A stretch of DNA of 13,861 bases from Verrucomicrobiota bacterium. Lineage in GTDB: Bacteria > Verrucomicrobiota > Verrucomicrobiia > Opitutales > UBA953. The stretch spans positions 1 through 13,861 of the forward strand of contig RGES01000023.1 of assembly GCA_009917805.1 (NCBI GenBank). The letters run 5' to 3'. Positions 1-7,249 of the stretch are shown here, in pieces (positions within the stretch are counted from its first letter, which is position 1; each line of letters begins with the position of its first letter). Both the position numbers and the translations under genes were made by a program. A model generated the notes under the pieces. That model saw only the letters and a list, made by a program, of their open reading frames with translations. It ran no database searches and was not told where the DNA came from.

Positions 1-21
1 AAGCTCCGCCGCCCGCTCTGA
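1..21 (+). CDS. Possible 3' end of an upstream gene (partial)
   Basis: The first six codons read KLRRPL and are closed by TGA at 19-21, two bases before the GTG start of the next gene. Such spacing matches the tight packing of the genes that follow, so this may be the tail of the preceding operon member. Six open codons prove little; the call rests on spacing alone and no family can be named. Confidence 0.25.
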   Translation, partial: KLRRPL

Positions 22-23
22 CC

Positions 24-482
24 GTGGCGCCGTCGATCGAAATCGGCGTCATCTCCGATACGCATGGCCGCCTTCGCGCCGAAGCGATCATCGCCCTCGA
101 AGGCTGCGACGTGATCTTCCATGCCGGCGACGTGTGCGGTCCGCTCATCGTGCCCCAGCTTACCGAGCTGGCTCCTTGTCATGCCGTGGCGGGTAACTGC
201 GACGACGATGATACGTTGCCGCTGACCCTCCTGCAGGTCGTCGCCGGACTGCGCATCCTGACGCATCACGGGCACCTGCCGGTGGATGAGGCCGCGTTCC
301 GGCCGGACATCGTGATCACGGGACACACGCATGTCCCGAAGGTCGAGCAGGACGGCGCCGTGCTGCGTTTGAATCCTGGCAGCGCGGGACCTCGCCGCTT
401 TAACCTTCCCGTGACGGTCGCCCGGATTACGGTGCGGGAGGGCAGGGCAAGCGCCCGCCTGATCCCCCTCGACGTGCCATGA
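24..482 (+). CDS. YfcE/MJ0936-type metallophosphoesterase
   Basis: A small calcineurin-like phosphoesterase of 152 residues. The metal-binding motifs appear in family order: SDTHG (D12, H14), HAGDV (D36), GNCD (N58), HHGH (around H82) and GHTH (H101, H103), followed by the family motif LNPGS near residues 116-120. Family members are cytosolic, need two divalent metals (often Mn2+) and hydrolyse phosphodiesters such as bis-pNPP or cyclic nucleotides; the natural substrate here is unknown. The start is GTG at 24: no in-frame ATG lies before the essential D12, and upstream in-frame codons are not starts. There is no Shine-Dalgarno sequence. The stop overlaps the hrpB start (ATGA, 479-482), so translational coupling is likely. 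Family assignment is firm, substrate is not. Confidence 0.9.
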   Translation: MAPSIEIGVISDTHGRLRAEAIIALEGCDVIFHAGDVCGPLIVPQLTELAPCHAVAGNCDDDDTLPLTLLQVVAGLRILTHHGHLPVDEAAFRPDIVITGHTHVPKVEQDGAVLRLNPGSAGPRRFNLPVTVARITVREGRASARLIPLDVP

Positions 483-3010
483 AGCAACCTCTGCCCATCG
501 ACGCCCTGCAGGACGGCCTCGTCGCCGCATGCGGACGCGTGCGCAGGTTGGTGCTGCGCGCCCCGACCGGCTCGGGCAAGTCGACGCGCATACCGCAGAT
601 GCTCCTGGACCTGAATCTCGTCCAGGGTCAGATCGTGGTCCTCCAGCCTCGGCGCATCGCCGCCCGTTTGCTGGCCGCGCGCATCGCCCAGGAACGCGAG
701 GTCCGCCTCGGCGGCGAGGTGGGTTACCAGATCCGCTTCGAACGGGTGGAGTCCGCCCAGACGCGGATCAAGTTCGTCACGGAAGCCCTCCTGCTCCGGC
801 AGATGGCCTCCGATCCGGAACTCAAAGGCGTGGGCGCGGTGGTCTTCGACGAATTCCACGAACGCAACCTGCACTCCGACGTGGCCTTGGCGCTCGCCCG
901 TCGTCTGCAGGAGACGCATCGCCCTGACCTCCTGATCATGGCGATGTCCGCGACGCTCGACACCGACGCCGTGGCCAAGTGGCTTGGCTCGGCCGAGACC
1001 TTGGCGGCCGACGGCCGCGCCTACCCGGTCCAGATCGAGTACACGCACATGCCGCGTAATTCGACCCGGCCGATCTGGGACGCCGCGGCGGAACAGGTCC
1101 GTCGCGTCCTCCGCGAAGAAGCCGAAGGCGACATCCTGGTCTTCATGCCGGGGTCTTACGAGATCATGCGGACCATCGGCGCGGTCCGGAATCTTCCGGA
1201 GTCAGGCGGCGTCGACATCCTGCCGCTCTACGGCGAGCTGCCTCCGGAGGAACAGGATCGCGCCGTCAAGCCGAGTCCCGGCCGCAAGGTCATCGTCGCG
1301 ACCAACGTCGCCGAGACGTCGCTGACCATCCCTGGCGTGCGCGCGGTGGTCGACGCCGGCCTCGCCCGCATCGCGCGCTTCGATCCGCATCGCGGCATCG
1401 ATACCTTGCTGGTCGAACCGGTCTCGCAGGCCTCCGCCGAGCAGCGCGCCGGCCGCGCCGGCCGAACGGGCCCGGGCCGCTGCATCCGTCTTTGGTCGCA
1501 GACCGACCACGAAGCCCGTCCGCTCCGCGAAGTGCCGGAGATCAAGCGCGTCGACCTCTCCGAGACGATCCTGCTTCTGCTATCCTCCGGCTGGGGCGAA
1601 GCCTCCAGCTTTCCTTGGTATGAGAAGCCGGAAGACAAGGCGCTCCAGCGTGCTTTGACCGTCTTGGCGGACCTCGGCGCCGTCGACACGCAAGGCAAGC
1701 TCACCCCGATCGGACGCCGCATGTCCGTCTTCCCGGCGCACCCGCGATACGCGCGGATGCTGCTCGCCGCGGGCGAGCTCGATTGCGTCTACGAAGTCTG
1801 CCGTATCGCCGGCCTCGCCCAAGGCCGCGACATCCTGTTCCGCAAGGTCGACGACCGGACCGAGAACGCCCGCGACTCGGTGGAGCAGGAAGACGGGTCC
1901 GATTTCTTCCCGCGCCTGGCGCTCCTGCAGCAGGCGATCGACCTGAAGTTCGACGCCGACGCGTGCGATCGCTTCGGGGTGCACGGCCAGGCCGCGCGTC
2001 AGGCCGATCAGGCCGCCCGTCAGTTCCTCAGGCTTGCCGAAGGGCAGGGGCTTCCCGTCAGCGACCGTATTGCCGATCCGGCCGCCATCCGCCGCTGCCT
2101 TCTGCTGGGTTTCTCCGACCGACTCGCCGTCCGCCTCGATGCCGGCACCCTGCGTTGCGCCTTGGTGCACGGCCGCACCGGCGAACTCCGTCGAGAATCC
2201 TCCATCCGCAACGCGAAGCTGCTGGTCGCCGCCGAAGTCGACGAGATCCAGGCCCGCGGCGGCGTGACGACCTACCTCTCCCTGGCGACCGCCGTCGAGG
2301 AAGCTTGGCTGCAGGAACTGTTCCCCTCCGAATTCTCCACGGTCAACCACGTACGTTACGACGCCACGCAGCGGCGCGTCGTCACCCGCGTCGAACGCCG
2401 GTTCCGCGACCTGGTGCTCGAGGCCAAGGAACGCGATGACGCGCCTTCCGACGCCGCCAGCCGGATCCTCGCCGAAGAGGTCGCGGCCGGCCGGCTCGAA
2501 CTCGAGAAGTGGGACGCGCCTGTCGACGCCTGGATCCGCCGCGTCAACTTCCTGTCGAAGCATTGTCCGGAGCTGGGCATCCCGCCTTTCGATGACGCCG
2601 CCCGGCGGATGGTCATCGAAGAGGTCTGCGCCGGCGCGGTCGCCTATCGCGATATCCGCGACCGTCCGGTCTTCGGCGTCGTCCGCGGCTGGCTTACGCA
2701 TGAGCAGGCCATGGCGCTCGAGACCTATTGTCCCGAGAAGATCGTCCTGCCTCGCAAGAAGCACCCCGCCCGTATCGAATACACCGCGGACGGTCAGGCG
2801 GAGATCGAAGCCACGGTGCAGGAGCTCTATGATTTTCCGGGCAGCAAGCTGCGCGTCTGCCTCGGCAAGGTGCCGATGGTGATCTGCATCCAGTCGCCCG
2901 CCCGCCGCACGCAGCAGCGCACCACCGACCTCGACGCCTTCTGGAAGGGTTCCTATGAGGGCGTGAAGAAGGAGCTGCGCGGACGTTACCCCAAGCACGA
3001 ATGGCGCTGA
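479..3010 (+). CDS. hrpB: ATP-dependent DExH-box helicase HrpB
   Basis: An 843-residue superfamily 2 helicase of the DEAH/RHA group, expected to unwind or remodel RNA in the cytosol; the role of HrpB is poorly defined even in E. coli. The motifs are intact and in order: I (APTGSGKST, 28-36), Ia (QPRRIAARL, from 56), II (DEFH, 124-127), III (SAT, 157-159), IV (ILVFMPG, about 219-225), V (ATNVAETSLTIPG, 274-286) and VI (QRAGRAGR, 322-329). An HA2-like region follows. The C-terminus ends in GRYPKHEW (835-842), the signature of HrpB rather than of the much longer HrpA (about 1,300 residues). Length fits HrpB (about 810-850). The ATG overlaps the phosphoesterase stop, and the exonuclease gene begins four bases after the TGA, so the three genes look like one operon. 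Confidence 0.93.
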   Translation: MKQPLPIDALQDGLVAACGRVRRLVLRAPTGSGKSTRIPQMLLDLNLVQGQIVVLQPRRIAARLLAARIAQEREVRLGGEVGYQIRFERVESAQTRIKFVTEALLLRQMASDPELKGVGAVVFDEFHERNLHSDVALALARRLQETHRPDLLIMAMSATLDTDAVAKWLGSAETLAADGRAYPVQIEYTHMPRNSTRPIWDAAAEQVRRVLREEAEGDILVFMPGSYEIMRTIGAVRNLPESGGVDILPLYGELPPEEQDRAVKPSPGRKVIVATNVAETSLTIPGVRAVVDAGLARIARFDPHRGIDTLLVEPVSQASAEQRAGRAGRTGPGRCIRLWSQTDHEARPLREVPEIKRVDLSETILLLLSSGWGEASSFPWYEKPEDKALQRALTVLADLGAVDTQGKLTPIGRRMSVFPAHPRYARMLLAAGELDCVYEVCRIAGLAQGRDILFRKVDDRTENARDSVEQEDGSDFFPRLALLQQAIDLKFDADACDRFGVHGQAARQADQAARQFLRLAEGQGLPVSDRIADPAAIRRCLLLGFSDRLAVRLDAGTLRCALVHGRTGELRRESSIRNAKLLVAAEVDEIQARGGVTTYLSLATAVEEAWLQELFPSEFSTVNHVRYDATQRRVVTRVERRFRDLVLEAKERDDAPSDAASRILAEEVAAGRLELEKWDAPVDAWIRRVNFLSKHCPELGIPPFDDAARRMVIEEVCAGAVAYRDIRDRPVFGVVRGWLTHEQAMALETYCPEKIVLPRKKHPARIEYTADGQAEIEATVQELYDFPGSKLRVCLGKVPMVICIQSPARRTQQRTTDLDAFWKGSYEGVKKELRGRYPKHEWR

Positions 3011-3014
3011 CCCC

Positions 3015-3695
3015 ATGAGCACCTCCTCCGCCCTCTGGTCATCGGTCCCCATCCATGTCGTCGACTTCGAAGGCAGCGCGCGCACCGGCGTCGTCGAGTT
3101 CGGCGTGGCGACGCTGCTCGGCGGAGAAGTCGTCTCCGCCTCGACCCGCCTGCATGCGTCCCGTGTTCCTGTGCCGGCCATCGACACGCAGTGCCATGGC
3201 CTCGGCGCCAAGGACCTGAAAGGCTTGCCGCCGTTCGAGTCGGAATGGGACCACTGGATCTCGCTCCGTCGCACCGGCCTGCTGGCCGCGCATAACGCCA
3301 CCGTCGAGTCGGGGCTTCTCCGCTCCACCTGGTCGCGCCCTTCGGCCGTGCCGGCCTTCGTGGGCGAGGAAGTCTCCGTCGCCGAATGGGGCCCGTGGAT
3401 CGACACGTGCCGTCTCGCCCGGGCGTGGGCTCCGACCTTGGGGGATTTCCGTCTTTCGTCGCTGGTGGCGGTCCTTCGCCTGGCTCCGCGACTCGAGGCG
3501 CTGGCCGCGGAGCATTGCCCCCCGAACCGCCGCCGGTACCACTGCGCGTTATACGATGCGTTGGCGGCGGCCTTGGTGCTGCGGGCCATCTGCGGGCTGG
3601 AAGGGCGCTCGTCCGCCCCCCTCTCCCAGCTCGTCCGGGACAGCGTGTCGGCTCCGGCCGCAGACGACCTGATGCAGGGCGAGCTCGGGCTATAG
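3015..3695 (+). CDS. DnaQ-fold (DEDDh-like) 3'-5' exonuclease
   Basis: A 226-residue protein with the exonuclease fold of DNA polymerase III epsilon and RNase T. Exo I is VVDFEG (D17, E19). Exo II is AHNATVES (H93, N94), with Glu98 where the family normally has the third metal-binding Asp. Exo III is YHCALYD (H176, D181), giving the H-x4-D spacing of the DEDDh class. No polymerase, UvrC or helicase domain is attached. The family removes nucleotides from 3' ends of DNA or RNA with two Mg2+ ions; which substrate applies here cannot be read from sequence. It starts four bases after the hrpB stop, with no Shine-Dalgarno motif, and is probably translated from the same mRNA, which suggests a link to HrpB. 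The fold is confident; activity is less so because of Glu98. Confidence 0.8.
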   Translation: MSTSSALWSSVPIHVVDFEGSARTGVVEFGVATLLGGEVVSASTRLHASRVPVPAIDTQCHGLGAKDLKGLPPFESEWDHWISLRRTGLLAAHNATVESGLLRSTWSRPSAVPAFVGEEVSVAEWGPWIDTCRLARAWAPTLGDFRLSSLVAVLRLAPRLEALAAEHCPPNRRRYHCALYDALAAALVLRAICGLEGRSSAPLSQLVRDSVSAPAADDLMQGELGL

Positions 3696-3696
3696 T
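3669..3696 (+). promoter_or_regulatory. Possible sigma-70-type promoter for mdh
   Basis: TATAGT at 3691-3696 matches five of six positions of the -10 consensus. CTGATG at 3669-3674 is a weak -35 (three of six), 16 bases upstream. Transcription would start near 3703, leaving a leader of about 40 bases before the mdh ATG. The site overlaps the end of the exonuclease gene. In GC-rich DNA an isolated TATAGT stands out, but the -35 is poor and mdh could also be read from the upstream operon, since no terminator is visible in 3696-3743. Confidence 0.28.
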
Positions 3697-3743
3697 TTCC
3701 GCTTCACTCCGAGGGGAGAGCCTAACTAGATAGGCGTCCCTCT

Positions 3744-4745
3744 ATGGCTTCCAAGTCCCCCATTCGCGTCGCGGTCACCGGCGCCGCCGGCAACATCGGT
3801 TACGCCGCCATCTTCCGCCTGGCTTCCGGCGCCGTCTTCGGCCCCGACCAGCCGGTCGCCCTCAACCTGATCGAAGTCGGACCGGGCCTCAACGCCCTCG
3901 CCGGTGTCGTGATGGAACTGCAGGACTGCGCTTTCCCGCTGCTCACCGACGTCGTCGCCACCGGCGACCTCAACGAAGGCTTCAAGGACGCCGACTGGTG
4001 CCTGCTCATCGGCGCTGTTCCGCGCAAGGACGGCATGGAGCGCAAGGACCTGCTCGGCATCAACGGCAAGATCTTCATCGGCCAGGGCGAAGCCATCGCG
4101 CGCAACGCCAAGAAGTCCGTCAAGGTCCTCGTCGTCGGCAATCCCTGCAACACCAACGCGCTCATCGCCCTGCGCTCCGCCGGCAGCCTGCCCGCCGAGA
4201 ACTTCTTCGCGATGACCCGCCTCGACGAGAACCGCGCCAAGTCGCAGCTCGCGGGCAAGGCCGGCGCGCACAACTCCGTCGTCAAGAACGTCGCCATCTG
4301 GGGCAACCACTCCTCGACGCAGTATCCTGACTTCACCAACGCGACCATCGGCGGCAAACCCGCCATGCAGGTCATCACCGACCACGCCTGGCTCAAGGAG
4401 ACCTTCGTCCCCGACGTCCAGAAGCGCGGCGCCGCCGTCATCAAGGCCCGTGGCGCCTCCTCCGCCGCTTCCGCCGCGAACGCCGCCCTCGATACCCTGC
4501 GCAGCCTCCATTTCCCCACTCCGGCCGGCGAATGGCACTCCGTCGCCGTCCTGTCCAAGGGTGACTACGGCATCTCCCCGGGCATCATGTTCGGCTACCC
4601 GCTCCGCACCAAGGCCGACGGCTCTTGGGAAATCGTCCAGGGCCTGCCTCTCGACGCCTTCTCCAAGGAGAAGATCGCGATCACCGAGAAGGAACTGCTC
4701 GAAGAGCGCGCCACCGCTTCCGAGGCGCTCGGCTTGAAGCTCTGA
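3744..4745 (+). CDS. mdh: Malate dehydrogenase (NAD type)
   Basis: A 333-residue enzyme interconverting malate and oxaloacetate in the TCA cycle, in the cytosol. It belongs to the cytosolic/chloroplast-like MDH group (GAAG-x-IGY signature), not the LDH-like group. The Rossmann glycine motif is TGAAGNIGY (12-20). Substrate arginines lie in VPRKDGMER (R94, R100); the NAD-binding VGNPCNTNA is at 131-139; TRLDENRA carries catalytic Asp161 with Arg164; WGNHS carries catalytic His189. Glu44 at the end of the second strand (NLIE) is acidic, which favours NAD+ over NADP+. Length is normal. The start is the ATG at 3744, with only a weak AGG nine bases upstream. Heavy use of C-ending codons is typical of a well-expressed gene. 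Transcription ends at the hairpin 4765-4795. Confidence 0.95.
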   Translation: MASKSPIRVAVTGAAGNIGYAAIFRLASGAVFGPDQPVALNLIEVGPGLNALAGVVMELQDCAFPLLTDVVATGDLNEGFKDADWCLLIGAVPRKDGMERKDLLGINGKIFIGQGEAIARNAKKSVKVLVVGNPCNTNALIALRSAGSLPAENFFAMTRLDENRAKSQLAGKAGAHNSVVKNVAIWGNHSSTQYPDFTNATIGGKPAMQVITDHAWLKETFVPDVQKRGAAVIKARGASSAASAANAALDTLRSLHFPTPAGEWHSVAVLSKGDYGISPGIMFGYPLRTKADGSWEIVQGLPLDAFSKEKIAITEKELLEERATASEALGLKL

Positions 4746-4764
4746 TTCAGGATGCAATAAAAAC

Positions 4765-4795
4765 AGGCGGCCCGGGGCGACCCGGCCGCCTTTTT
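4765..4795. terminator. Bidirectional intrinsic terminator between mdh and the DUF362 gene
   Basis: An 11-bp stem pairs AGGCGGCC+GGG (4765-4776, bulged C at 4773) with CCCGGCCGCCT (4781-4791). It closes on GCGA (4777-4780), a GNRA tetraloop. Five T follow on the plus strand (4791-4795), and AATAAAAA precedes the stem, giving a U-tract on the minus strand as well. It lies 19 bases after the mdh stop and just beyond the 3' end of the convergent gene, so it can end both transcripts. Confidence 0.88.
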
Positions 4796-4808
4796 CGTGC
4801 CTATCGTC

Positions 4809-5807
4809 TCAAGGAGCCGGCAGACGGACCAACGTGATGTCGGCCGGACGGCAGGTGCCGAGGCGGATCTCGCCCGCGTTGGCGGCGTTGAAGATCGGCG
4901 GTTCGGGGTAGATGGCTTCGATGCCGCTGGCGGTACGCCCCGCGTTGATCTTCTGCAGGCCGATGAAGTCGATGATCACCGGATTGGCGCTGCTCAGCAG
5001 CGTCTTCTCGGAACGGGTCCAGCTGGCGTCGAAGCTCGGCCCGCCGAGCACTTGGTAGCGTTCCAGCGAAAGGATCGTGAGCACGTTGCGCTTGGCGAGC
5101 TTCGGGATGGCGCACACCTCGACGGCGGCCTTGGACGCGTTGAAGGGGTTGTCGAGGAAGCGCTCGGAGTTGACCATGTTGCCGAGGGAGGCCGAGGCCA
5201 TCGCGCCGTGCACGCCGAGGGACTTGCTGTCGCTGAGCACGGGGAGGTTGATCCAGAAGTCGACCTGATCGACCAGCGTCTTCGGCAAGACGCTCACGCG
5301 CGCATCGCCCCAGGGGACGTCCTGCGCGCCCGGGCGCGGCAGCACCTGGTTCTCATAACGTAGCTGGCTTTCCTTGGCCCAGTCGGGCGCGAACATGTCC
5401 CAGGCGGCGACGGGGAAGCCTTCGAACGTCTGGCTCTGCGTGGCGAGGGCGGGCAGGAAGCCCGCCTGGCGGAGGCTGTCGGCCTTGGCATCGCCGAGCG
5501 TGATGGCGCTCTGGGCGAAGCCTCGACGCATGAGGGCGGCGGTGACGGCGCGGACGAGGGGCTTGGGCGTGGCCAGGCCGGCGCCGCTTTCGGAGGAAAG
5601 CTTGAGGCCGCAACGGCGCAGGTCGGAAGGACGAAGGGCGACGCCGGTCCGGCTTTCGAACTCGCCGAGGGTCTTCTCGATCGCCGCGGCATAGTCCTTG
5701 TCGTCGAAGCCGCCGAGTTTCTGCTCGATGAGCAGCAGCTTGGGGTCGGTGGCCGCATGGGCTTCGGCGAGACCGAGCGAGAGGGCGAGGGCTACGAGAA
5801 AGCGCAT
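4809..5807 (-). CDS. Exported DUF362-family protein
   Basis: A 332-residue protein of unknown function. The N-terminus (MRFLVALALSLGLAEAHA) is a signal peptide, with likely cleavage after residue 18, so the mature protein is probably periplasmic. The body matches DUF362 in motif order: the segment around residues 78-108 (TPKPLVRAVTAALMRRG, then ITLGDAKAD), VDFWINLPVL (182-191) with the following GVHGAMASASLGNMV, then LTILSLERYQVLGGP (243-257) and SANPVIIDFIGL (273-284). DUF362 domains occur alone or with ferredoxin domains and have no assigned reaction. No Fe-S cysteine cluster is present here. The ATG at 5807 has a plausible AGGA ten bases upstream. The gene converges on mdh through a shared terminator and diverges from the MFS gene across 83 bases. 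Confidence 0.75.
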   Translation of the reverse strand: MRFLVALALSLGLAEAHAATDPKLLLIEQKLGGFDDKDYAAAIEKTLGEFESRTGVALRPSDLRRCGLKLSSESGAGLATPKPLVRAVTAALMRRGFAQSAITLGDAKADSLRQAGFLPALATQSQTFEGFPVAAWDMFAPDWAKESQLRYENQVLPRPGAQDVPWGDARVSVLPKTLVDQVDFWINLPVLSDSKSLGVHGAMASASLGNMVNSERFLDNPFNASKAAVEVCAIPKLAKRNVLTILSLERYQVLGGPSFDASWTRSEKTLLSSANPVIIDFIGLQKINAGRTASGIEAIYPEPPIFNAANAGEIRLGTCRPADITLVRLPAP

Positions 5808-5817
5808 GGGCTCATCT

Positions 5818-5821
5818 TCCT
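5818..5821 (-). promoter_or_regulatory. Shine-Dalgarno sequence of the DUF362 gene
   Basis: On the minus strand AGGA is followed by ten bases and then the ATG at 5807. It is the best ribosome-binding site among the genes in this window, though the spacing is slightly long. It supports the ATG at 5807, which is also the one that gives a proper signal peptide. Confidence 0.45.
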
Positions 5822-5890
5822 GGCGGCGGACCCGCTTCGCAAGCCGCTGTTTTGTTTGCGCAGGTCGGCCAGGACCCCATCGTGAGGCGC

Positions 5891-7249
5891 ATGTCCGCCC
5901 CAGTCGCCCCCGCCCAGCGTCGCACCCTCGGGCTCATCTTCCTGACGGTGTTCATGGATATCGTGGGCTTCAGCATCATCATCCCGCTTTTCCCGCATCT
6001 GCTGGAGTACTATATCAAGCATGACGGCGCGGTCGGTACGCTCGTCGGTTCGCTCAGCGCCGCCGCCGAATGGCTGAGCCGCGACACCGTCCTGGACAAG
6101 CATCTCCTCCTGCCGGTGTTGTTCGGCGGTATCCTCAGTAGCCTTTACTCCGGGCTGCAGTTCGTGTTCTCGCCGATCTGGGGCGCCATGTCCGACCGGC
6201 TCGGGCGCCGTCGCATCCTGACGATCACCTTGGCGGGCAACGTGCTTTCCTACCTGCTCTGGATCTTCGCCGCCCAGTTCTGGGTCGTGGTCCTGACCCG
6301 CCTCGTCTCCGGCATGATGGCCGGCAACATCGCCGTGGCCAGCGCGGCGGCCGCGGACATCACCGACGAGAAGGAGCGCACGAAGGGCATGGCGGTGGTC
6401 GGCATCGCCATCGGCCTGGGCTTCGTCTTCGGACCTGTCATCGGCGGCCTCGCCTCCTCCGTGCAGCTCGCCCATGGCCCGGTGCTCGGCTCGTTCGGAC
6501 TGAATCCTTTCTCCGTGCCGGCCATCATCGCCGCCTCCCTTGCGCTCCTCAACTTCCTGCTGCTCCTCAAGTTCTTCCCGGAGACCTTGGCCCCGGAACG
6601 CCGCGCCGCGGCCGACGCGAAGCGTCCGTCGGTCTTCGACCTCGCCACGGTCCGTTCCTCGGCGGTGCGTCGCACTTCGTTCGCCAACCTCGTCTACCAG
6701 GTCGCGTTCACCGGCATGGAGAACACGATCGTCTTCCTGACCTTCGCGTTGTTCGCCTACAGCCCGCGCGACAACGCCTGGCTCTTCCTGTTCAACGGTG
6801 CGTGCATGATCTTCGCCCAAGGCCTGGCCCGCCAGCTCGTCAAGCGCCTGGGCCAGCGCAAGGTCATCATCCTCGGCATGGTGATCGCCTCCGTGGCGTT
6901 CGTCATGGTGGCGCAGATCCCGCATATCCCTGCCGCCGCCGGCGACGGCTCCAAGCCGTTGTTCTATCTCGGCCTCGGCCTGATCTCCTTCGCGACGGGA
7001 TTGATCCTGCCGAGCGTGTCGGCGCTGGTCTCCCTTTATTCCGACTCTTCCGAGCAGGGGCGTAATCTCGGCATCCTGCGCTCGGCCGGCTCGTTGGCCC
7101 GCGTCATCGGTCCGATCACGGCCGCCTTGCTCTACTTCCGTTTCGGTTCGCACTGCTGGGTCTACGTCGGCGGAGCGTTGCTGATGCTGCCCGCGATCTG
7201 GATTGTCCGGGGGCTGCCCGAGCCGGAGTCCGAACGTCCTGCGGCCTAA
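5891..7249 (+). CDS. MFS transporter, DHA1 family, TetA-like
   Basis: An inner-membrane efflux-type transporter of 452 residues with about 12 hydrophobic segments. TM1 contains FMDIVGFSIIIPLFP (21-35), resembling TetA-like drug:H+ antiporters. Motif A is IWGAMSDRLGRRR (96-108) in the TM2-TM3 loop, and the antiporter motif C is GLGFVFGPVIGG (175-186) in TM5. About 40 residues separate TM1 from TM2 (roughly 37-75), longer than the usual loop. Substrate cannot be predicted, and tetracycline resistance should not be assumed. The ATG at 5891 is chosen because it gives a short cytosolic N-terminus directly before TM1; GTG at 5882 and TTG at 5852 are open in frame but add nothing conserved. GAGG lies only three bases before the ATG. 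Its stop overlaps the end of the convergent hemG. Confidence 0.88.
   Translation: MSAPVAPAQRRTLGLIFLTVFMDIVGFSIIIPLFPHLLEYYIKHDGAVGTLVGSLSAAAEWLSRDTVLDKHLLLPVLFGGILSSLYSGLQFVFSPIWGAMSDRLGRRRILTITLAGNVLSYLLWIFAAQFWVVVLTRLVSGMMAGNIAVASAAAADITDEKERTKGMAVVGIAIGLGFVFGPVIGGLASSVQLAHGPVLGSFGLNPFSVPAIIAASLALLNFLLLLKFFPETLAPERRAAADAKRPSVFDLATVRSSAVRRTSFANLVYQVAFTGMENTIVFLTFALFAYSPRDNAWLFLFNGACMIFAQGLARQLVKRLGQRKVIILGMVIASVAFVMVAQIPHIPAAAGDGSKPLFYLGLGLISFATGLILPSVSALVSLYSDSSEQGRNLGILRSAGSLARVIGPITAALLYFRFGSHCWVYVGGALLMLPAIWIVRGLPEPESERPAA

Noticed and set aside
479..3010. HrpA instead of HrpB
   Set aside because: HrpA is about 1,300 residues long; the 843-residue length and the C-terminal GRYPKH motif fit HrpB.
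1580..3589. Long minus-strand open frame (669 codons) opposite hrpB and the exonuclease
   Set aside because: It lies antisense to genes with intact catalytic motifs, has low-complexity composition and no recognisable domain. It is a by-product of GC-rich third positions.
4797..5363. Plus-strand frame (188 codons) opposite the DUF362 gene
   Set aside because: The minus strand has a signal peptide, DUF362 motifs and a ribosome-binding site. This frame has none.
5852..5890. TTG start at 5852 for the MFS transporter
   Set aside because: It adds 13 residues without family similarity. ATG at 5891 gives the usual short N-terminus before TM1.
5792..7153. Minus-strand open frame (453 codons) opposite the MFS gene
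   Set aside because: The highly charged, repetitive translation (R, E, D, G, Q) is antisense to a twelve-segment membrane protein. No family is recognised.
5891..7249. Annotation as a tetracycline-resistance gene
   Set aside because: Similarity to TetA-like transporters shows family only; substrate cannot be inferred, and resistance should not be claimed.
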